Shown here: positions 17,683 through 26,809 of the stretch, piece after piece
How positions within the stretch are numbered: position 1 is the first letter of the stretch
Layout: each line of letters opens with the position of its first letter
Assembly (NCBI RefSeq): GCF_017875235.1
Contig: NZ_JAGGMI010000004.1
Span: 62,001 to 126,000 of the forward strand
Direction: 5' to 3'
DNA length: 64,000 nucleotides
Origin: Asticcacaulis solisilvae
GTDB taxonomy: Bacteria > Pseudomonadota > Alphaproteobacteria > Caulobacterales > Caulobacteraceae
Notes under the pieces: model-generated
The model's input: the letters and a program-made list of their open reading frames with translations, nothing else
What the model was told of the DNA's origin: nothing
The model's database searches: none
Made by a program: the position numbers and the translations under genes

Positions 17683-18390
17683 TTAGAGAACTTGGGCAAC
17701 GGAGGCGACCAGCTGGCCGTCGAGGATATCGACCTGGCGCGTCGCCTGGTCGGCGTGGGATTGTGAGTGGGTGACCATGATGATGGTCGCGCCGCCCTTG
17801 TTCAGCCCTTTGAGGATGTCCATGACCTGGGCGCCGTTTTCCGTGTCGAGATTGCCGGTCGGCTCGTCGGCCAGGATCAGGTCGGGCTGGCCGACAATGG
17901 CCCGGGCAATGGCGGCGCGCTGTTGCTGGCCGCCAGATAGCTGATGCGGAAAGTGGCGGGCGCGGTGGGCGATACCGACCTTGTCCATGGCGCCTTCGAT
18001 CGCCTGGCGGCGCGATCCCTTGCGACCGTCGCGATAGAGCAGGCCCAGTTCGATATTCTCGTAGATGGTCAGGTCGTCGACCAGGTTGAAGCTCTGGAAG
18101 ATGAAGCCCAGGTGGCGGGCGCGGTGCTTCGCCAGGTTCTTTTCGCTCATCCTCGCCAGGTCGTGGGATTTTCCATCTTCATTGGCAAAGAGATAGGCGC
18201 CCGAGGTCGGCCGGTCGATCGTGCCCAGCACGTTCAGCAGGGTGGATTTGCCGCAGCCCGACGGTCCCATGATGGCGACGAATTCGCCGCGTTTGATGGT
18301 CAGCGAAATGTTGTGCAGGGCCGTCGTTTCGACATCGTCCGAACGGTAGAGGCGGGTGATTTTTTGCAGGTCGATCAGGGTGTCGGTCAT
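17683..18390 (-). CDS. ABC transporter ATPase (MacB/LolD type)
   Basis: A 235-residue nucleotide-binding subunit with all key motifs: Walker A GPSGCGKST (about residue 42), Q-loop FIFQSFNLVDD, signature LSGGQQQRAAIARAI, Walker B LILADEPTGNLD and the switch histidine in VTHSQSHAD. The length and the GNLDTENG wording place it with LolD/MacB-type ATPases that pair with FtsX-like permeases. It sits 2 bases after the adaptor and 12 bases before the permease, so the three subunits are surely co-expressed. Confidence 0.94.
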   Translation of the reverse strand: MTDTLIDLQKITRLYRSDDVETTALHNISLTIKRGEFVAIMGPSGCGKSTLLNVLGTIDRPTSGAYLFANEDGKSHDLARMSEKNLAKHRARHLGFIFQSFNLVDDLTIYENIELGLLYRDGRKGSRRQAIEGAMDKVGIAHRARHFPHQLSGGQQQRAAIARAIVGQPDLILADEPTGNLDTENGAQVMDILKGLNKGGATIIMVTHSQSHADQATRQVDILDGQLVASVAQVL

Positions 18391-18392
18391 AG

Positions 18393-19694
18393 TCAGGCGC
18401 TCTTTTTCAGACGCAGGTGTTGCGCTTTTTGATAGTTGGAGGTGCCGGCGACAATAATCCGCTCCCCGGGCTTGAGGCCGCTCAAGACCTCGACATATTC
18501 GGGATTGCGGCGGCCGATGGTCACGGTGCGGCGCGAGGCCTTGTCGCCCTTTGCGTTCACCACGAAGACAGACGTGCCGTTGGTATCGGCCAGCCAGCTG
18601 CCCGACGGCGCCAGGGTCGCCACTTCGCTGCCGGCGCTCATCTGCAGGCGGATGTCGGCGGCCTCGCCGCGCTTCAGGTCGGCGGGCACGGCGGAATCGA
18701 ACTCGAGTTCGACCGTGATGCGGCCATTGGCGACCTGTGGAAAGACCTTGCTGACATGGACGTCGACCGTCTGGTTGTGCAGGCGCGCCTGCGCCTTCAG
18801 GCCGGTCGTCAGGCGTTGCAGATAGTATTCGTCGACCTGGGCGCGCAGCTTGTAGGTGCCCTCGGAATCAACCTGGCCCAGGGCTAAGCTCTGCGTCACC
18901 GCCTGGCCGGGCTTGAGGTCGAAACCGGTCAGCCGGCCCGTCGTGGGCGCGGCGATTGTAAGCGCCGTCAGTCCTTTGCGCACCTCGGTCAGCGAACGAC
19001 GCAGATCAGCCGCTGAGTCCATGATCGCCTGGCGTTGCGACTGATAGAAGGCGGCTTCCTGCGCCTCACTGGCCTTCAGCGTCGCCAGGCGTGAGCGCTG
19101 ATAGTCGGCCTCGTCGGCATAGACCTTGAGCGCCGCGTCATTGATCACGCCCTGGTCGCGCAGGGTCCGGCGGCGCGTCAGCTCCTGTTCTGCCTTGTGC
19201 AGGGCATAGGCGACGTCGGCACGCGTCTGTTCGCGCGCCTGTCCTTGCGTTTGCAGGTTCATCAGCTGGCTTGTGCTGTCGCTCAGACGCGCCGAAATGT
19301 CGGCCTCGCGTGTCGAGACCTCGAGCGTCAGCGACGGATTGGACAGCCGCGCCAAAGGCTGGCCGGCCACTACCCTGACACCATCGTCGGCCGCGACACT
19401 TTCGACACGGCCGGCCGCTTCGGCGGTGATAAAGACGGTGACCAAGGGCACGACTTCGGCCCGCAGCGGTACGTAGTCCTGATAGGCAGCACGGACGACT
19501 TCACCGCTGTCGATCGTATCGGCGTTGACATCGACCGTGTTCGACGCCGGCCGCAGCAGGAACAGGGCCAGGCTGACGGCGGCGACGATGGCGGCCACCG
19601 CGCCGATCTGGAACGGCCGTTTGCGGTACCACGGCCGGGTCAGCGCGCGGTCCATCTTGCGGGTCGGGGCATTGGAAGAGGTGGTATCGGGCAT
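18393..19694 (-). CDS. HlyD/RND-type periplasmic adaptor of ABC exporter
   Basis: A 433-residue membrane-fusion protein. One N-terminal membrane helix (about 30-48, IGAVAAIVAAVSLALFLL) is followed by a lipoyl/barrel-sandwich half, a long alpha-helical hairpin (about 125-230), the second lipoyl half and a beta-barrel with a membrane-proximal end (SGLKPGERIIVAGTSNY). It should link the MacB-type permease to an outer-membrane channel; no TolC homologue is in the window. The first gene of the operon, it is divergent from a response regulator and sensor kinase that may control it. Confidence 0.92.
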   Translation of the reverse strand: MPDTTSSNAPTRKMDRALTRPWYRKRPFQIGAVAAIVAAVSLALFLLRPASNTVDVNADTIDSGEVVRAAYQDYVPLRAEVVPLVTVFITAEAAGRVESVAADDGVRVVAGQPLARLSNPSLTLEVSTREADISARLSDSTSQLMNLQTQGQAREQTRADVAYALHKAEQELTRRRTLRDQGVINDAALKVYADEADYQRSRLATLKASEAQEAAFYQSQRQAIMDSAADLRRSLTEVRKGLTALTIAAPTTGRLTGFDLKPGQAVTQSLALGQVDSEGTYKLRAQVDEYYLQRLTTGLKAQARLHNQTVDVHVSKVFPQVANGRITVELEFDSAVPADLKRGEAADIRLQMSAGSEVATLAPSGSWLADTNGTSVFVVNAKGDKASRRTVTIGRRNPEYVEVLSGLKPGERIIVAGTSNYQKAQHLRLKKSA

Positions 19695-19811
19695 GATAAG
19701 AAGCTAACACGGCTTTTTCAATAGACATAAATTATTCATTTCATTTGACTTTTAGGCAAAATAACGCGAAATTCGAAAGTCTCTCACACCCTGAACTGTC
19801 CGTTTCCGAAC
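19695..19811. promoter_or_regulatory. divergent intergenic region, exporter / two-component genes
   Basis: This 117-base AT-rich region separates the exporter operon from the divergent regulator operon and must hold both promoters. The stretch around 19720-19765 is notably AT-rich. I see no unambiguous palindrome. Confidence 0.4.
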
Positions 19812-20399
19812 ATGAGCGACGCTCCACAAACCGAAGCCGAGGCGGGTGAAAAACGGCCGCCGATCCGGGCCTTCTTCCTCGATGACGATGCCGATGTGCT
19901 GGCGTCCGCCGAGCTGGTTTTGACGCGTCACGGCTTTACCCTGGCCACCGCCCAGACGCCCGAAGCGGCGCGCGACTATCTCGACCGCGAGCCCGTCGAT
20001 GTTTTGCTGCTCGACCTCAACTACCGGCGCGGCGACACCTCCGGAGAAGCGGGGCTGGCCTTCCTGAAGGAGCGCATGACGGCGACCCCGCACCTGGCCG
20101 TGGTCATCGTCACCGGCCACAGCGGCATGAACATCGCCATACAGGCCATGCGCATGGGGGCGCAGGACTTCGTCGTCAAACCCTGGAACAATGAGCGCTT
20201 CATCGCCTCGATCCGCGCCGCCATGGAAGCGCCGCGCCGCGCGCCGGCCCCGCCGCAGGACCTCAATCTCGAACGCTCCGAGCGCGAGCTGATCAAGGCG
20301 GCGCTGGACCGGCACCAGTTCAACATCTCGCACGCCGCCAAGGACCTCGGCCTGACAAGGGCAGCGCTTTACCGGCGCATGGAAAAGCATGGATTATAG
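19812..20399 (+). CDS. Fis-type response regulator lacking an AAA+ domain
   Basis: A 195-residue DNA-binding regulator. The receiver domain (about 18-140) keeps the acidic pair D24-D25, phospho-acceptor D68 (LLLDLN), T101 and K123 (VVKPW). A short linker leads to a Fis-type helix-turn-helix (about 158-194, AAKDLGLTRAALYRRMEKHG). The NtrC family normally has an AAA+ sigma-54 domain between these parts; it is absent here, as in the RegA/PrrA group. No strong ribosome site precedes the ATG. It overlaps the kinase start by 11 bases and is divergent from the ABC exporter, its likely target. Confidence 0.92.
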   Translation: MSDAPQTEAEAGEKRPPIRAFFLDDDADVLASAELVLTRHGFTLATAQTPEAARDYLDREPVDVLLLDLNYRRGDTSGEAGLAFLKERMTATPHLAVVIVTGHSGMNIAIQAMRMGAQDFVVKPWNNERFIASIRAAMEAPRRAPAPPQDLNLERSERELIKAALDRHQFNISHAAKDLGLTRAALYRRMEKHGL

Positions 20400-21609
20400 A
20401 CGCCTGCTACTCGCGCTCGCCGCGCAGTTGGGCGTGTTCGCCGCCGGCGCCCTGGCCTGGCTGGCGTTCGCGCACGGACTCTATGCCAGCGCCCTGCTGT
20501 GCGTCCTGGCGGGCATCGTCCTGGCCAGCCTGGGGTTGACAACGACCGCCTTTCGCATCGGCCGCGACCTCTTGAAACGCGCCGCCCAGCCGGGCGCGAT
20601 CTTCACCGCCGAACTCAGCCGGCGCAGGCTTCAGGTCCTGCTCGACCAGACGCCGTCGCCGCTGCTGCTCCAGCCGGAAAGCGGCCAACTGATCGCCGTC
20701 AACCGCGCCGCCCGCACCCTGTTCGACGTGTCCTATGCTTTGCCGGTGACGGCGCGGCGGCAGTTGCTGGGCGAAGCGGAAGGGTTGGCCACCCTGCCCG
20801 GCCAGATCAAGTGGAAGGGCGGAACCTATGCCGTCCACCTGGCGGAAATGGAAGAGGAAGACCGGTCTTCGCATCTGGCCGTGCTGACCGACATTTCCGC
20901 CGATGTCCGCGCCGCGGAGGCGACCGCCTTGCGCGACCTGTTGCGCGTGCTGAACCATGAACTGATGAATGCGCTTACGCCGGTTGCATCGATGAGCAAG
21001 AGCGCCCTCGATTTACTCGGCGACGACACGCCGGAGTCACGCGCCCTGGCGGTAAAAGCGCTGGAGCGCGTGGTGGCGCGCACCGAAAACCTGTCAGGCT
21101 TCATCAATGCCTATCGCGCCATGACGCGCCTGCCACCGCCTGTGGTGCGGCCGGTAAGGCTCGACGACTGGCTCGACGTCGCCGCCGAAAGCTTCGCGGC
21201 GCAGTGGGGCGAGACTGTCCGCCTCGATCATATCCTGTCGGACCCAGACCTCAGCGCCATGATGGACGAAGACCAGATGTGGCTGTGCGTCGGCAACCTG
21301 CTCAATAATGGCGCACAGGCGGCGCTCGATAACGCCCAGCCGCCGGTCGTGCGCCTGCATGTCCACATCGACGGCGATGGCGTCAGTGTCCACGTCGAGG
21401 ATTCGGGCAAGGGTATCCCCGCCGATCAGGCCGACCAGGTCTTCCTGCCCTTCTATACCACCAAGGCAACCGGCACCGGCGTGGGCCTGAGCCTCGCCCG
21501 CCAGATCGTCCAGGGCCATGGCAGCACACTGTCCCTGATGCCGCCGGCGCCGGGCCATGCGGAGCGATTGGGTGGCGCCTGCTTCGCCTTCCGCCTGCGC
21601 CAAGCGTAA
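20389..21609 (+). CDS. membrane sensor histidine kinase (NtrY-like)
   Basis: A 406-residue kinase with two N-terminal membrane helices (about 6-28 and 32-54) and almost no periplasmic loop, a PAS-like region (about 78-172), a HisKA-like helix with the phospho-His H190 in VLNHELMNALTP, and an ATPase domain with NLLNNGAQAA, EDSGKGIP and TGTGVGLSLARQI. The H-box and N-box wording is that of NtrY-like kinases. It overlaps the response-regulator gene and is its cognate partner. With so little outside the membrane it may sense membrane or envelope stress, consistent with regulating the adjacent exporter; that is inference. Confidence 0.92.
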   Translation: MDYRRLLLALAAQLGVFAAGALAWLAFAHGLYASALLCVLAGIVLASLGLTTTAFRIGRDLLKRAAQPGAIFTAELSRRRLQVLLDQTPSPLLLQPESGQLIAVNRAARTLFDVSYALPVTARRQLLGEAEGLATLPGQIKWKGGTYAVHLAEMEEEDRSSHLAVLTDISADVRAAEATALRDLLRVLNHELMNALTPVASMSKSALDLLGDDTPESRALAVKALERVVARTENLSGFINAYRAMTRLPPPVVRPVRLDDWLDVAAESFAAQWGETVRLDHILSDPDLSAMMDEDQMWLCVGNLLNNGAQAALDNAQPPVVRLHVHIDGDGVSVHVEDSGKGIPADQADQVFLPFYTTKATGTGVGLSLARQIVQGHGSTLSLMPPAPGHAERLGGACFAFRLRQA

Positions 21610-21643
21610 ACGGCAATTAATTTATCAATGTTGCACACAGGTG

Positions 21644-21678
21644 TTGACTCTTTGTTCTTAATGGAACAAAATAAGAAC
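21644..21678 (+). promoter_or_regulatory. SOS promoter: LexA box GAAC-N7-GAAC over -10 region
   Basis: TTGACT (21644-21649) and CAAAAT (21667-21672) form a sigma-70-like promoter with a 17-base spacer. The direct repeat GAAC-N7-GAAC (21664-21667 and 21675-21678), the alphaproteobacterial LexA format, overlaps the -10 element and the expected start point, as expected for a repressor site. It drives the small four-cysteine-motif protein and the helicase-nuclease downstream. Confidence 0.7.
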
Positions 21679-21716
21679 ATAGCCTCTGGGGGCCTGTAAA
21701 CACTGGGAACACCGCC

Positions 21717-21995
21717 ATGATGTTCGATGCGAAACTGTGGATGAAGACGTGGAAGTGCCCGCCGCAGGTCAAGGATCTGCCGCGCGATGGTCATATCGAC
21801 GTCACTTGCCGGTCGTGCCGTTCGCAGTGGAAGCAATCAGTCCGTTCGCTGATCGAAGACAGGCGGCTGGGCGCACAGTTCCTCGACTTGGTCGAGTGGG
21901 AAACGCGCTGCCAGGACAAGGCCTGCGGCGGTATGGTGTGCTTTGCCGTTCCGGGTGAAGACGAGGACGAATACGATCTCTTGCAAGCCGCGTAG
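21717..21995 (+). CDS. small zinc-ribbon-like protein, SOS operon
   Basis: A 92-residue protein of unrecognised family. Its cysteines are arranged as CRSC (about residues 31-34) and CQDKAC (about 65-70), a plausible four-cysteine zinc site, plus one earlier Cys at 14; the C-terminus is very acidic (GEDEDEYD). Two ATGs are adjacent at the start and no strong ribosome site is seen. It lies directly behind the LexA-type promoter and 44 bases before the helicase-nuclease with no terminator between, so it is probably co-transcribed. A DNA-binding or protein-binding accessory role is a guess. Confidence 0.75.
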   Translation: MMFDAKLWMKTWKCPPQVKDLPRDGHIDVTCRSCRSQWKQSVRSLIEDRRLGAQFLDLVEWETRCQDKACGGMVCFAVPGEDEDEYDLLQAA

Positions 21996-22039
21996 CCGAG
22001 GGTTTATGGCTTTGTTCTCAGGTAAAGAGGACGACGCCA

Positions 22040-25000
22040 ATGGCCGAAGGTGAAGCGCTGATTTCGATCCGGGACCGGCTGCTGAAGGAGCGCAATGCGC
22101 TGCTCGACCTGTCGGCGCGCAATCGCCTGCTCAATACGCCACTGCGGACCAAGAACAATCGCGCTATCGAAATCGTCGATGAAAAATTGGCAGAGGTCTT
22201 TGCCCGGTTAAGCGATGGCAAGGCCATGACCTTCCTGCCCGGTGCCGGCGAAGACGAGGAAATGACCTCAAGCCTGCCGCAACCGGACGAAAAGCTGGAT
22301 GCCGACGGCAAGGTCGCGCGCCACACCGACCTGAAACTGCAAACGCGCCTGACGTCCGAAGGCCTGCAAAAGCGCCTGTTCGACATCTGGTACGATGCGC
22401 AGACGCTTGAGCAGGAACAGGGCGTCAATATTCTTTATCTCGCGCTCGGCCTGCTGCGCTGGTTCGATGCCGATGCCTCGGACACGCCGCGTCATGCGCC
22501 CCTGGTGCTGCTGCCGGTGCGGCTGGAACGCACCAGCGCCACCGACAAATTCCGCCTGAAATGGCGCGACGAGCCGCCCTCGCCCAATCTGACGCTCCAG
22601 GCCAAGATGAAGGCCGAATTCGGACTTGTCATCGAAGACTTCCCGGATGAGGACGAGGTCGATCTCGACGCCTATGCCTCCCGGATCAAAGAGACCGTCG
22701 CAGGGCAAAAGCGCTGGGAAGTCCTGCCCGACGCCATGGTGCTCGGCTTTTTCTCATTCGCCAAGTTCCTGATGTACCGCGACCTCGATCCGGAAAACTG
22801 GCCCGAGGACGGTGGCATCGAAGACGCCCAACTGATCAAGGCGATCCTGCGCGACGGTTTTGAGGAGAGCGATCCACTGGTCGGCGACCATGATCGCATC
22901 GACGACAAGCTGCCGCCGGCCTCGCTGCATCATGTCGTCGACGCCGACAGTTCGCAGACCGTGGCGATCGCCGAGACCGTCGCCGGCCGCACCCTGGTCA
23001 TCAAGGGCCCGCCCGGCACCGGCAAATCGCAGACCATCACCAATATCATCGCCGGCGCCGTTGCCGCCGGCAAGAAGGTGCTGTTCGTAGCCGAAAAGAT
23101 GGCCGCGCTCGACGTCGTTCATCGCCGACTGAAGGCCGCGGGGTTAGGGCCTTTGACGCTGGAACTACACTCGAACAAGATCTCAAAGCGCAGCGTCCTC
23201 GAAGAGCTGAAACGCACCAAGGAGGCCGCCGCACGCGCGGCACCAGGCGACCTGACGGCGCTGCAACGGCTCGACGATCTGACCCAAACCCTGAACGGCT
23301 TTGCCGACCGGCTGCACGCGCCGCTGAGCCCGTCGGGCCTGTCGCCGCAAAAGATTCTGGGACGCTTGGCGAAATGGACCAGCGCCGGAGAGCCCGGCCG
23401 TGACTTTGCGCTCGACAGCGCCGAAGCCTGGACCAGCGCCGATGTGGCGGAACGGCGCACGCTTGCCGAAGACATTGCCGGACGGCTGGCGGCACTGGGG
23501 TCGCCTGCCACGCATATCTGGCGCGGCGTGCAGTGCGACGCGCTCGATCCATCAGAACGCGACGGCCTGGGCCGCGATATCGCCAAGGCGCGTGAGGCAT
23601 TGGGCGGCGCTTTATCCCATGCCGCCGTCGCCACACGGTTGCTGGGGGCGGCGTCATCCGCGCGCATCAGCGACCTCGACCGGGCTTTGGCCTATCTGCG
23701 CCTGACCCCGCCGCCACGCGACGGCGACCGCACGGCTTTGGCTGACGCCAACTGGCGCAATCCGAAGGCGCTCACCGCCCTGGCCGATACCGGCGAGGCG
23801 CTGGTGCGCTTAAGGATCGAAGCGCAAAGCGCGCTCAACGACGCCGGCCTGACCGCTGATTACACCGCCATCCGCGAAGATGTGGTGACCAAGGGCAATG
23901 ACCTGTTCCGCTTCCTCGACAGCGGCTTCCGGCGCAACATGGCCCTGCTGCGCTCCTACGCGAAGGGTACCTTGCCACAAAGCCCGGATGACCGGCTGAA
24001 GCTGATCGACCTGGCCCTGCGCCTGCAAAAGACCGAAGCCACGTTCGCCGACACGCAGCCTCTTGCCGCCGCCTTTGGCCGGCTGTGGCAGGATACGGGC
24101 AGCGACTGGGAAGCTTTGCGCAACGTCATCAACTGGCGGTCGTCGCACACTCTGCCGGCCGAGGTCTGGCCGCTCTATGCCGCGCTCTCCGATGCCGGCA
24201 TTGCCGAGGCCGACCAGGCGCGCCAGGCGCTCTATCACGCACTGACCGACCTCAAGGCGGCGCTCGACAGCATTATCGCCCTGCTCGATCTCGACCTTGC
24301 CCGCGCGTTCGGCGCCAGCGACATCGGCGCCCTGCCTGTGCGGGCGCTTGATGAACGGCTCGATGCCTGGTCGGACGATCTGGAATCCTTGAGTCGTTAT
24401 ATCGCCTTCGCCTCGCGTGGCCGCCAGCTATCTGCCCTTGGCGTCGGCAGCGTCGTCGAAGCCCTGCACGCCGGCGGGCTCGATGGCGAAGACCTGATCG
24501 CCGCCTTCGACGGCGCCTATTCGCACGTCTTGCGCAATGTGCTGTTCCGCGACTGGCCGGAACTCAAAGCCTTCGACGGTGACGCGCAAGACCGCCATAT
24601 CAATCAGTTCCGCCAACTCGATCGCGTGCGCATTGACCTGGCCCAGGCGCAGATCGCCGCCCAGGCCAGCGCGGCGCGGCCGGTGGGCAATGCCGGTATC
24701 GGCCCACTCGGCATCCTCAACGCCGAACTGGCCAAGAAGCGCAGCCACAAGCCGATCCGCGTCCTGCTGGAGCAGGCTGGCCAGGTCATCCAGGACCTGA
24801 AGCCCGTCTTCATGATGTCGCCGCTATCGGTGGCGCAGTTCCTCAAGCCCGGTGGCCTGCAGTTCGACCTGTTGGTCATGGACGAGGCCAGCCAGATCGA
24901 GCCCGTCGATGCCTTGGGCGCCATCGCCCGCGTTAAACAGCTCGCGGTCGTTGGCGATGAGCGGCAGCTGCCGCCGACCGCCTTCTTCAAGAAGCTGACC

Positions 25001-26731
25001 GGCGAGGACGAAATCGAAGAGGATGAGGGCCTGACGCTTCAGGCGCGCGACGCCGAAAGCATTCTCGACCTGTGCCTGGCCAAGGGCGCGCCGCACCGCA
25101 TGCTCAACTGGCATTATCGCTCCAAACACCAGTCCTTGATCGCCGTCTCCAACCGTGAATTCTACGAGAACCGGCTGTTTATCGTGCCGTCGCCCTATGA
25201 CGCGGTGGCCGGCATGGGGCTGAAATTCCACTGGCTGAAGGACACGACCTACGATCGCGGCAATACGCGCACAAATCCGAAAGAGGCGCGCACCGTCGCC
25301 GAAGCCGTCATTGCCCATGCACGCCTGCGGCCGGAGCAGACGCTCGGTGTCGCGACCTTCTCGGTCGCGCAGCGTCAGGCGGTCCTGACCGAACTTGAAG
25401 GTCTGCGCCGCGCCAATCCCGAGCTTGAATCCTTCTTCGCTGAGGACGCCACAGAGCCCTTCTTCGTCAAGAACCTGGAAAACATCCAAGGCGATGAGCG
25501 CGACGTCATCTTCATATCGGTCGGCTATGGCAAGACCGAAAAAGGCGATCTGGCCCACGCCTTTGGGCCATTATCCGGCGAAGGCGGCGAGCGGCGGCTG
25601 AACGTCCTGATCTCGCGCGCCAAGCTGCGTTGCGAGGTCTTCTGCAATTTCCGTGGCACCGATATCGACCTGGAACGGACGCAGGCGCGCGGCGTGGCGG
25701 CGCTGAAAATGTTCCTGACCTTCGCCGAAACCGGGCGTTTTGATGCCCACGACGGCGGAGGCACCCACGACAGCGAATTAGAGCAGCAGGTCGCCGAACG
25801 CCTGCGCGCGCTCGGCCACACGGTTGAAAGCCAGATCGGCGCTTCGGGCTTCCGCATCGACCTGGCCGTCGCCGATCCCGATCATCCCGGCCGCTTCCTG
25901 ATCGGCATCGAATGCGATGGCGCGCAATACCACGCTTCGCGATCGGCACGCGACCGTGACCGCCTGCGTCAGCAGGTTCTGGAAAGCCACGGCTGGGTCA
26001 TCCATCGTATCTGGAGCGCCGACTGGTATCTGCGCCCCAAGGAGGAACTGAAAAAGCTTGGCGACGCTATCGCCGCGGCAAAGACCGAATGGGCCATGCG
26101 CGACCAGGAAAAGGCCGACACCGACGCCGCCGAAGCCGTGACGCCGCCCACCGAAGTCGCACCCGCCGCACCGGCGCCGATGGTCGAAAAGCCGCTGCTC
26201 TATATCGAGGCGGATTTTCAGGTGAACAGCCGCGCCGATCCGCAAAGCCTGACCGTGCGGGAACTGGCGGATGTCGTCACTTCCGTCGCGGCCATCGAAG
26301 GACCGGTGCACGAAGACGAGATCATCGCGCGCGTGCGTTACCTCTGGGACCTGCCGCGAACCGGACCGCGCCTGAAGGCCGCCGTCGCCGCTGCCCTGCG
26401 CTTTGCCGTCTCTGAGGGCGCGGTCACCGAGGCCGACGGCTTCTACGGCGTCCCGGACCAGGCCGTGCGCATCCGCGACCGGTCGCAGGTGACATCAACG
26501 GGTCTGCGCAAGCCCGACATGCTGCCGCCGGCGGAGATCGAGGCAGCCTTGCTCAAGGTCGTCGACGACAATTACGGCGCGACACGCACTGATCTGGCTC
26601 CCGCCGCCGCGCGCCTTCTGGGCTTTGCGACGACGGGCGCGGCATTAAAGGCGCGGATCGATGACAGCGTGGCGCGGCTGGAGGCCGATGGCAGGCTGAT
26701 CGACAAGAACGGTCTGCTGGTTTTACCCTGA
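22040..26731 (+). CDS. DUF4011 - superfamily 1 helicase - Vsr-like nuclease - DUF3320 protein
   Basis: A 1563-residue nucleic-acid enzyme. In order: a DUF4011 N-terminus (about 1-270, RDRLLKERNALLDLSARNRL), an SF1 helicase split by a long helical insertion (Walker A GPPGTGKSQT about 322; DEASQIEP about 947; GDERQLPP about 970; QGDERDVIFISVGYG about 1150; RRLNVLISRAK about 1190), a PD-(D/E)XK nuclease of the DUF559/Vsr type (about 1255-1335, with RIDLAV and GIECDGAQYH), and a DUF3320-like C-terminus. AGAGGA precedes the ATG. All motor and nuclease motifs look intact. From memory, this domain order matches single-protein antiphage systems called Hhe; control by a LexA-type promoter points to DNA damage or phage attack. 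Substrate polarity cannot be read from sequence. Confidence 0.92.
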   Translation: MAEGEALISIRDRLLKERNALLDLSARNRLLNTPLRTKNNRAIEIVDEKLAEVFARLSDGKAMTFLPGAGEDEEMTSSLPQPDEKLDADGKVARHTDLKLQTRLTSEGLQKRLFDIWYDAQTLEQEQGVNILYLALGLLRWFDADASDTPRHAPLVLLPVRLERTSATDKFRLKWRDEPPSPNLTLQAKMKAEFGLVIEDFPDEDEVDLDAYASRIKETVAGQKRWEVLPDAMVLGFFSFAKFLMYRDLDPENWPEDGGIEDAQLIKAILRDGFEESDPLVGDHDRIDDKLPPASLHHVVDADSSQTVAIAETVAGRTLVIKGPPGTGKSQTITNIIAGAVAAGKKVLFVAEKMAALDVVHRRLKAAGLGPLTLELHSNKISKRSVLEELKRTKEAAARAAPGDLTALQRLDDLTQTLNGFADRLHAPLSPSGLSPQKILGRLAKWTSAGEPGRDFALDSAEAWTSADVAERRTLAEDIAGRLAALGSPATHIWRGVQCDALDPSERDGLGRDIAKAREALGGALSHAAVATRLLGAASSARISDLDRALAYLRLTPPPRDGDRTALADANWRNPKALTALADTGEALVRLRIEAQSALNDAGLTADYTAIREDVVTKGNDLFRFLDSGFRRNMALLRSYAKGTLPQSPDDRLKLIDLALRLQKTEATFADTQPLAAAFGRLWQDTGSDWEALRNVINWRSSHTLPAEVWPLYAALSDAGIAEADQARQALYHALTDLKAALDSIIALLDLDLARAFGASDIGALPVRALDERLDAWSDDLESLSRYIAFASRGRQLSALGVGSVVEALHAGGLDGEDLIAAFDGAYSHVLRNVLFRDWPELKAFDGDAQDRHINQFRQLDRVRIDLAQAQIAAQASAARPVGNAGIGPLGILNAELAKKRSHKPIRVLLEQAGQVIQDLKPVFMMSPLSVAQFLKPGGLQFDLLVMDEASQIEPVDALGAIARVKQLAVVGDERQLPPTAFFKKLTGEDEIEEDEGLTLQARDAESILDLCLAKGAPHRMLNWHYRSKHQSLIAVSNREFYENRLFIVPSPYDAVAGMGLKFHWLKDTTYDRGNTRTNPKEARTVAEAVIAHARLRPEQTLGVATFSVAQRQAVLTELEGLRRANPELESFFAEDATEPFFVKNLENIQGDERDVIFISVGYGKTEKGDLAHAFGPLSGEGGERRLNVLISRAKLRCEVFCNFRGTDIDLERTQARGVAALKMFLTFAETGRFDAHDGGGTHDSELEQQVAERLRALGHTVESQIGASGFRIDLAVADPDHPGRFLIGIECDGAQYHASRSARDRDRLRQQVLESHGWVIHRIWSADWYLRPKEELKKLGDAIAAAKTEWAMRDQEKADTDAAEAVTPPTEVAPAAPAPMVEKPLLYIEADFQVNSRADPQSLTVRELADVVTSVAAIEGPVHEDEIIARVRYLWDLPRTGPRLKAAVAAALRFAVSEGAVTEADGFYGVPDQAVRIRDRSQVTSTGLRKPDMLPPAEIEAALLKVVDDNYGATRTDLAPAAARLLGFATTGAALKARIDDSVARLEADGRLIDKNGLLVLP

Positions 26732-26809
26732 CTTTGCAAGGACATGGATGGCTTGGGATGCGGTTCTTACGCAGCCAGGCTTAAACTCCTGGCCACAGGA
26801 GACTTGACC

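Noticed and set aside
22040-26731. Restriction-modification system
   Set aside because: A nuclease domain is present but there is no methyltransferase or specificity gene in the neighbourhood.
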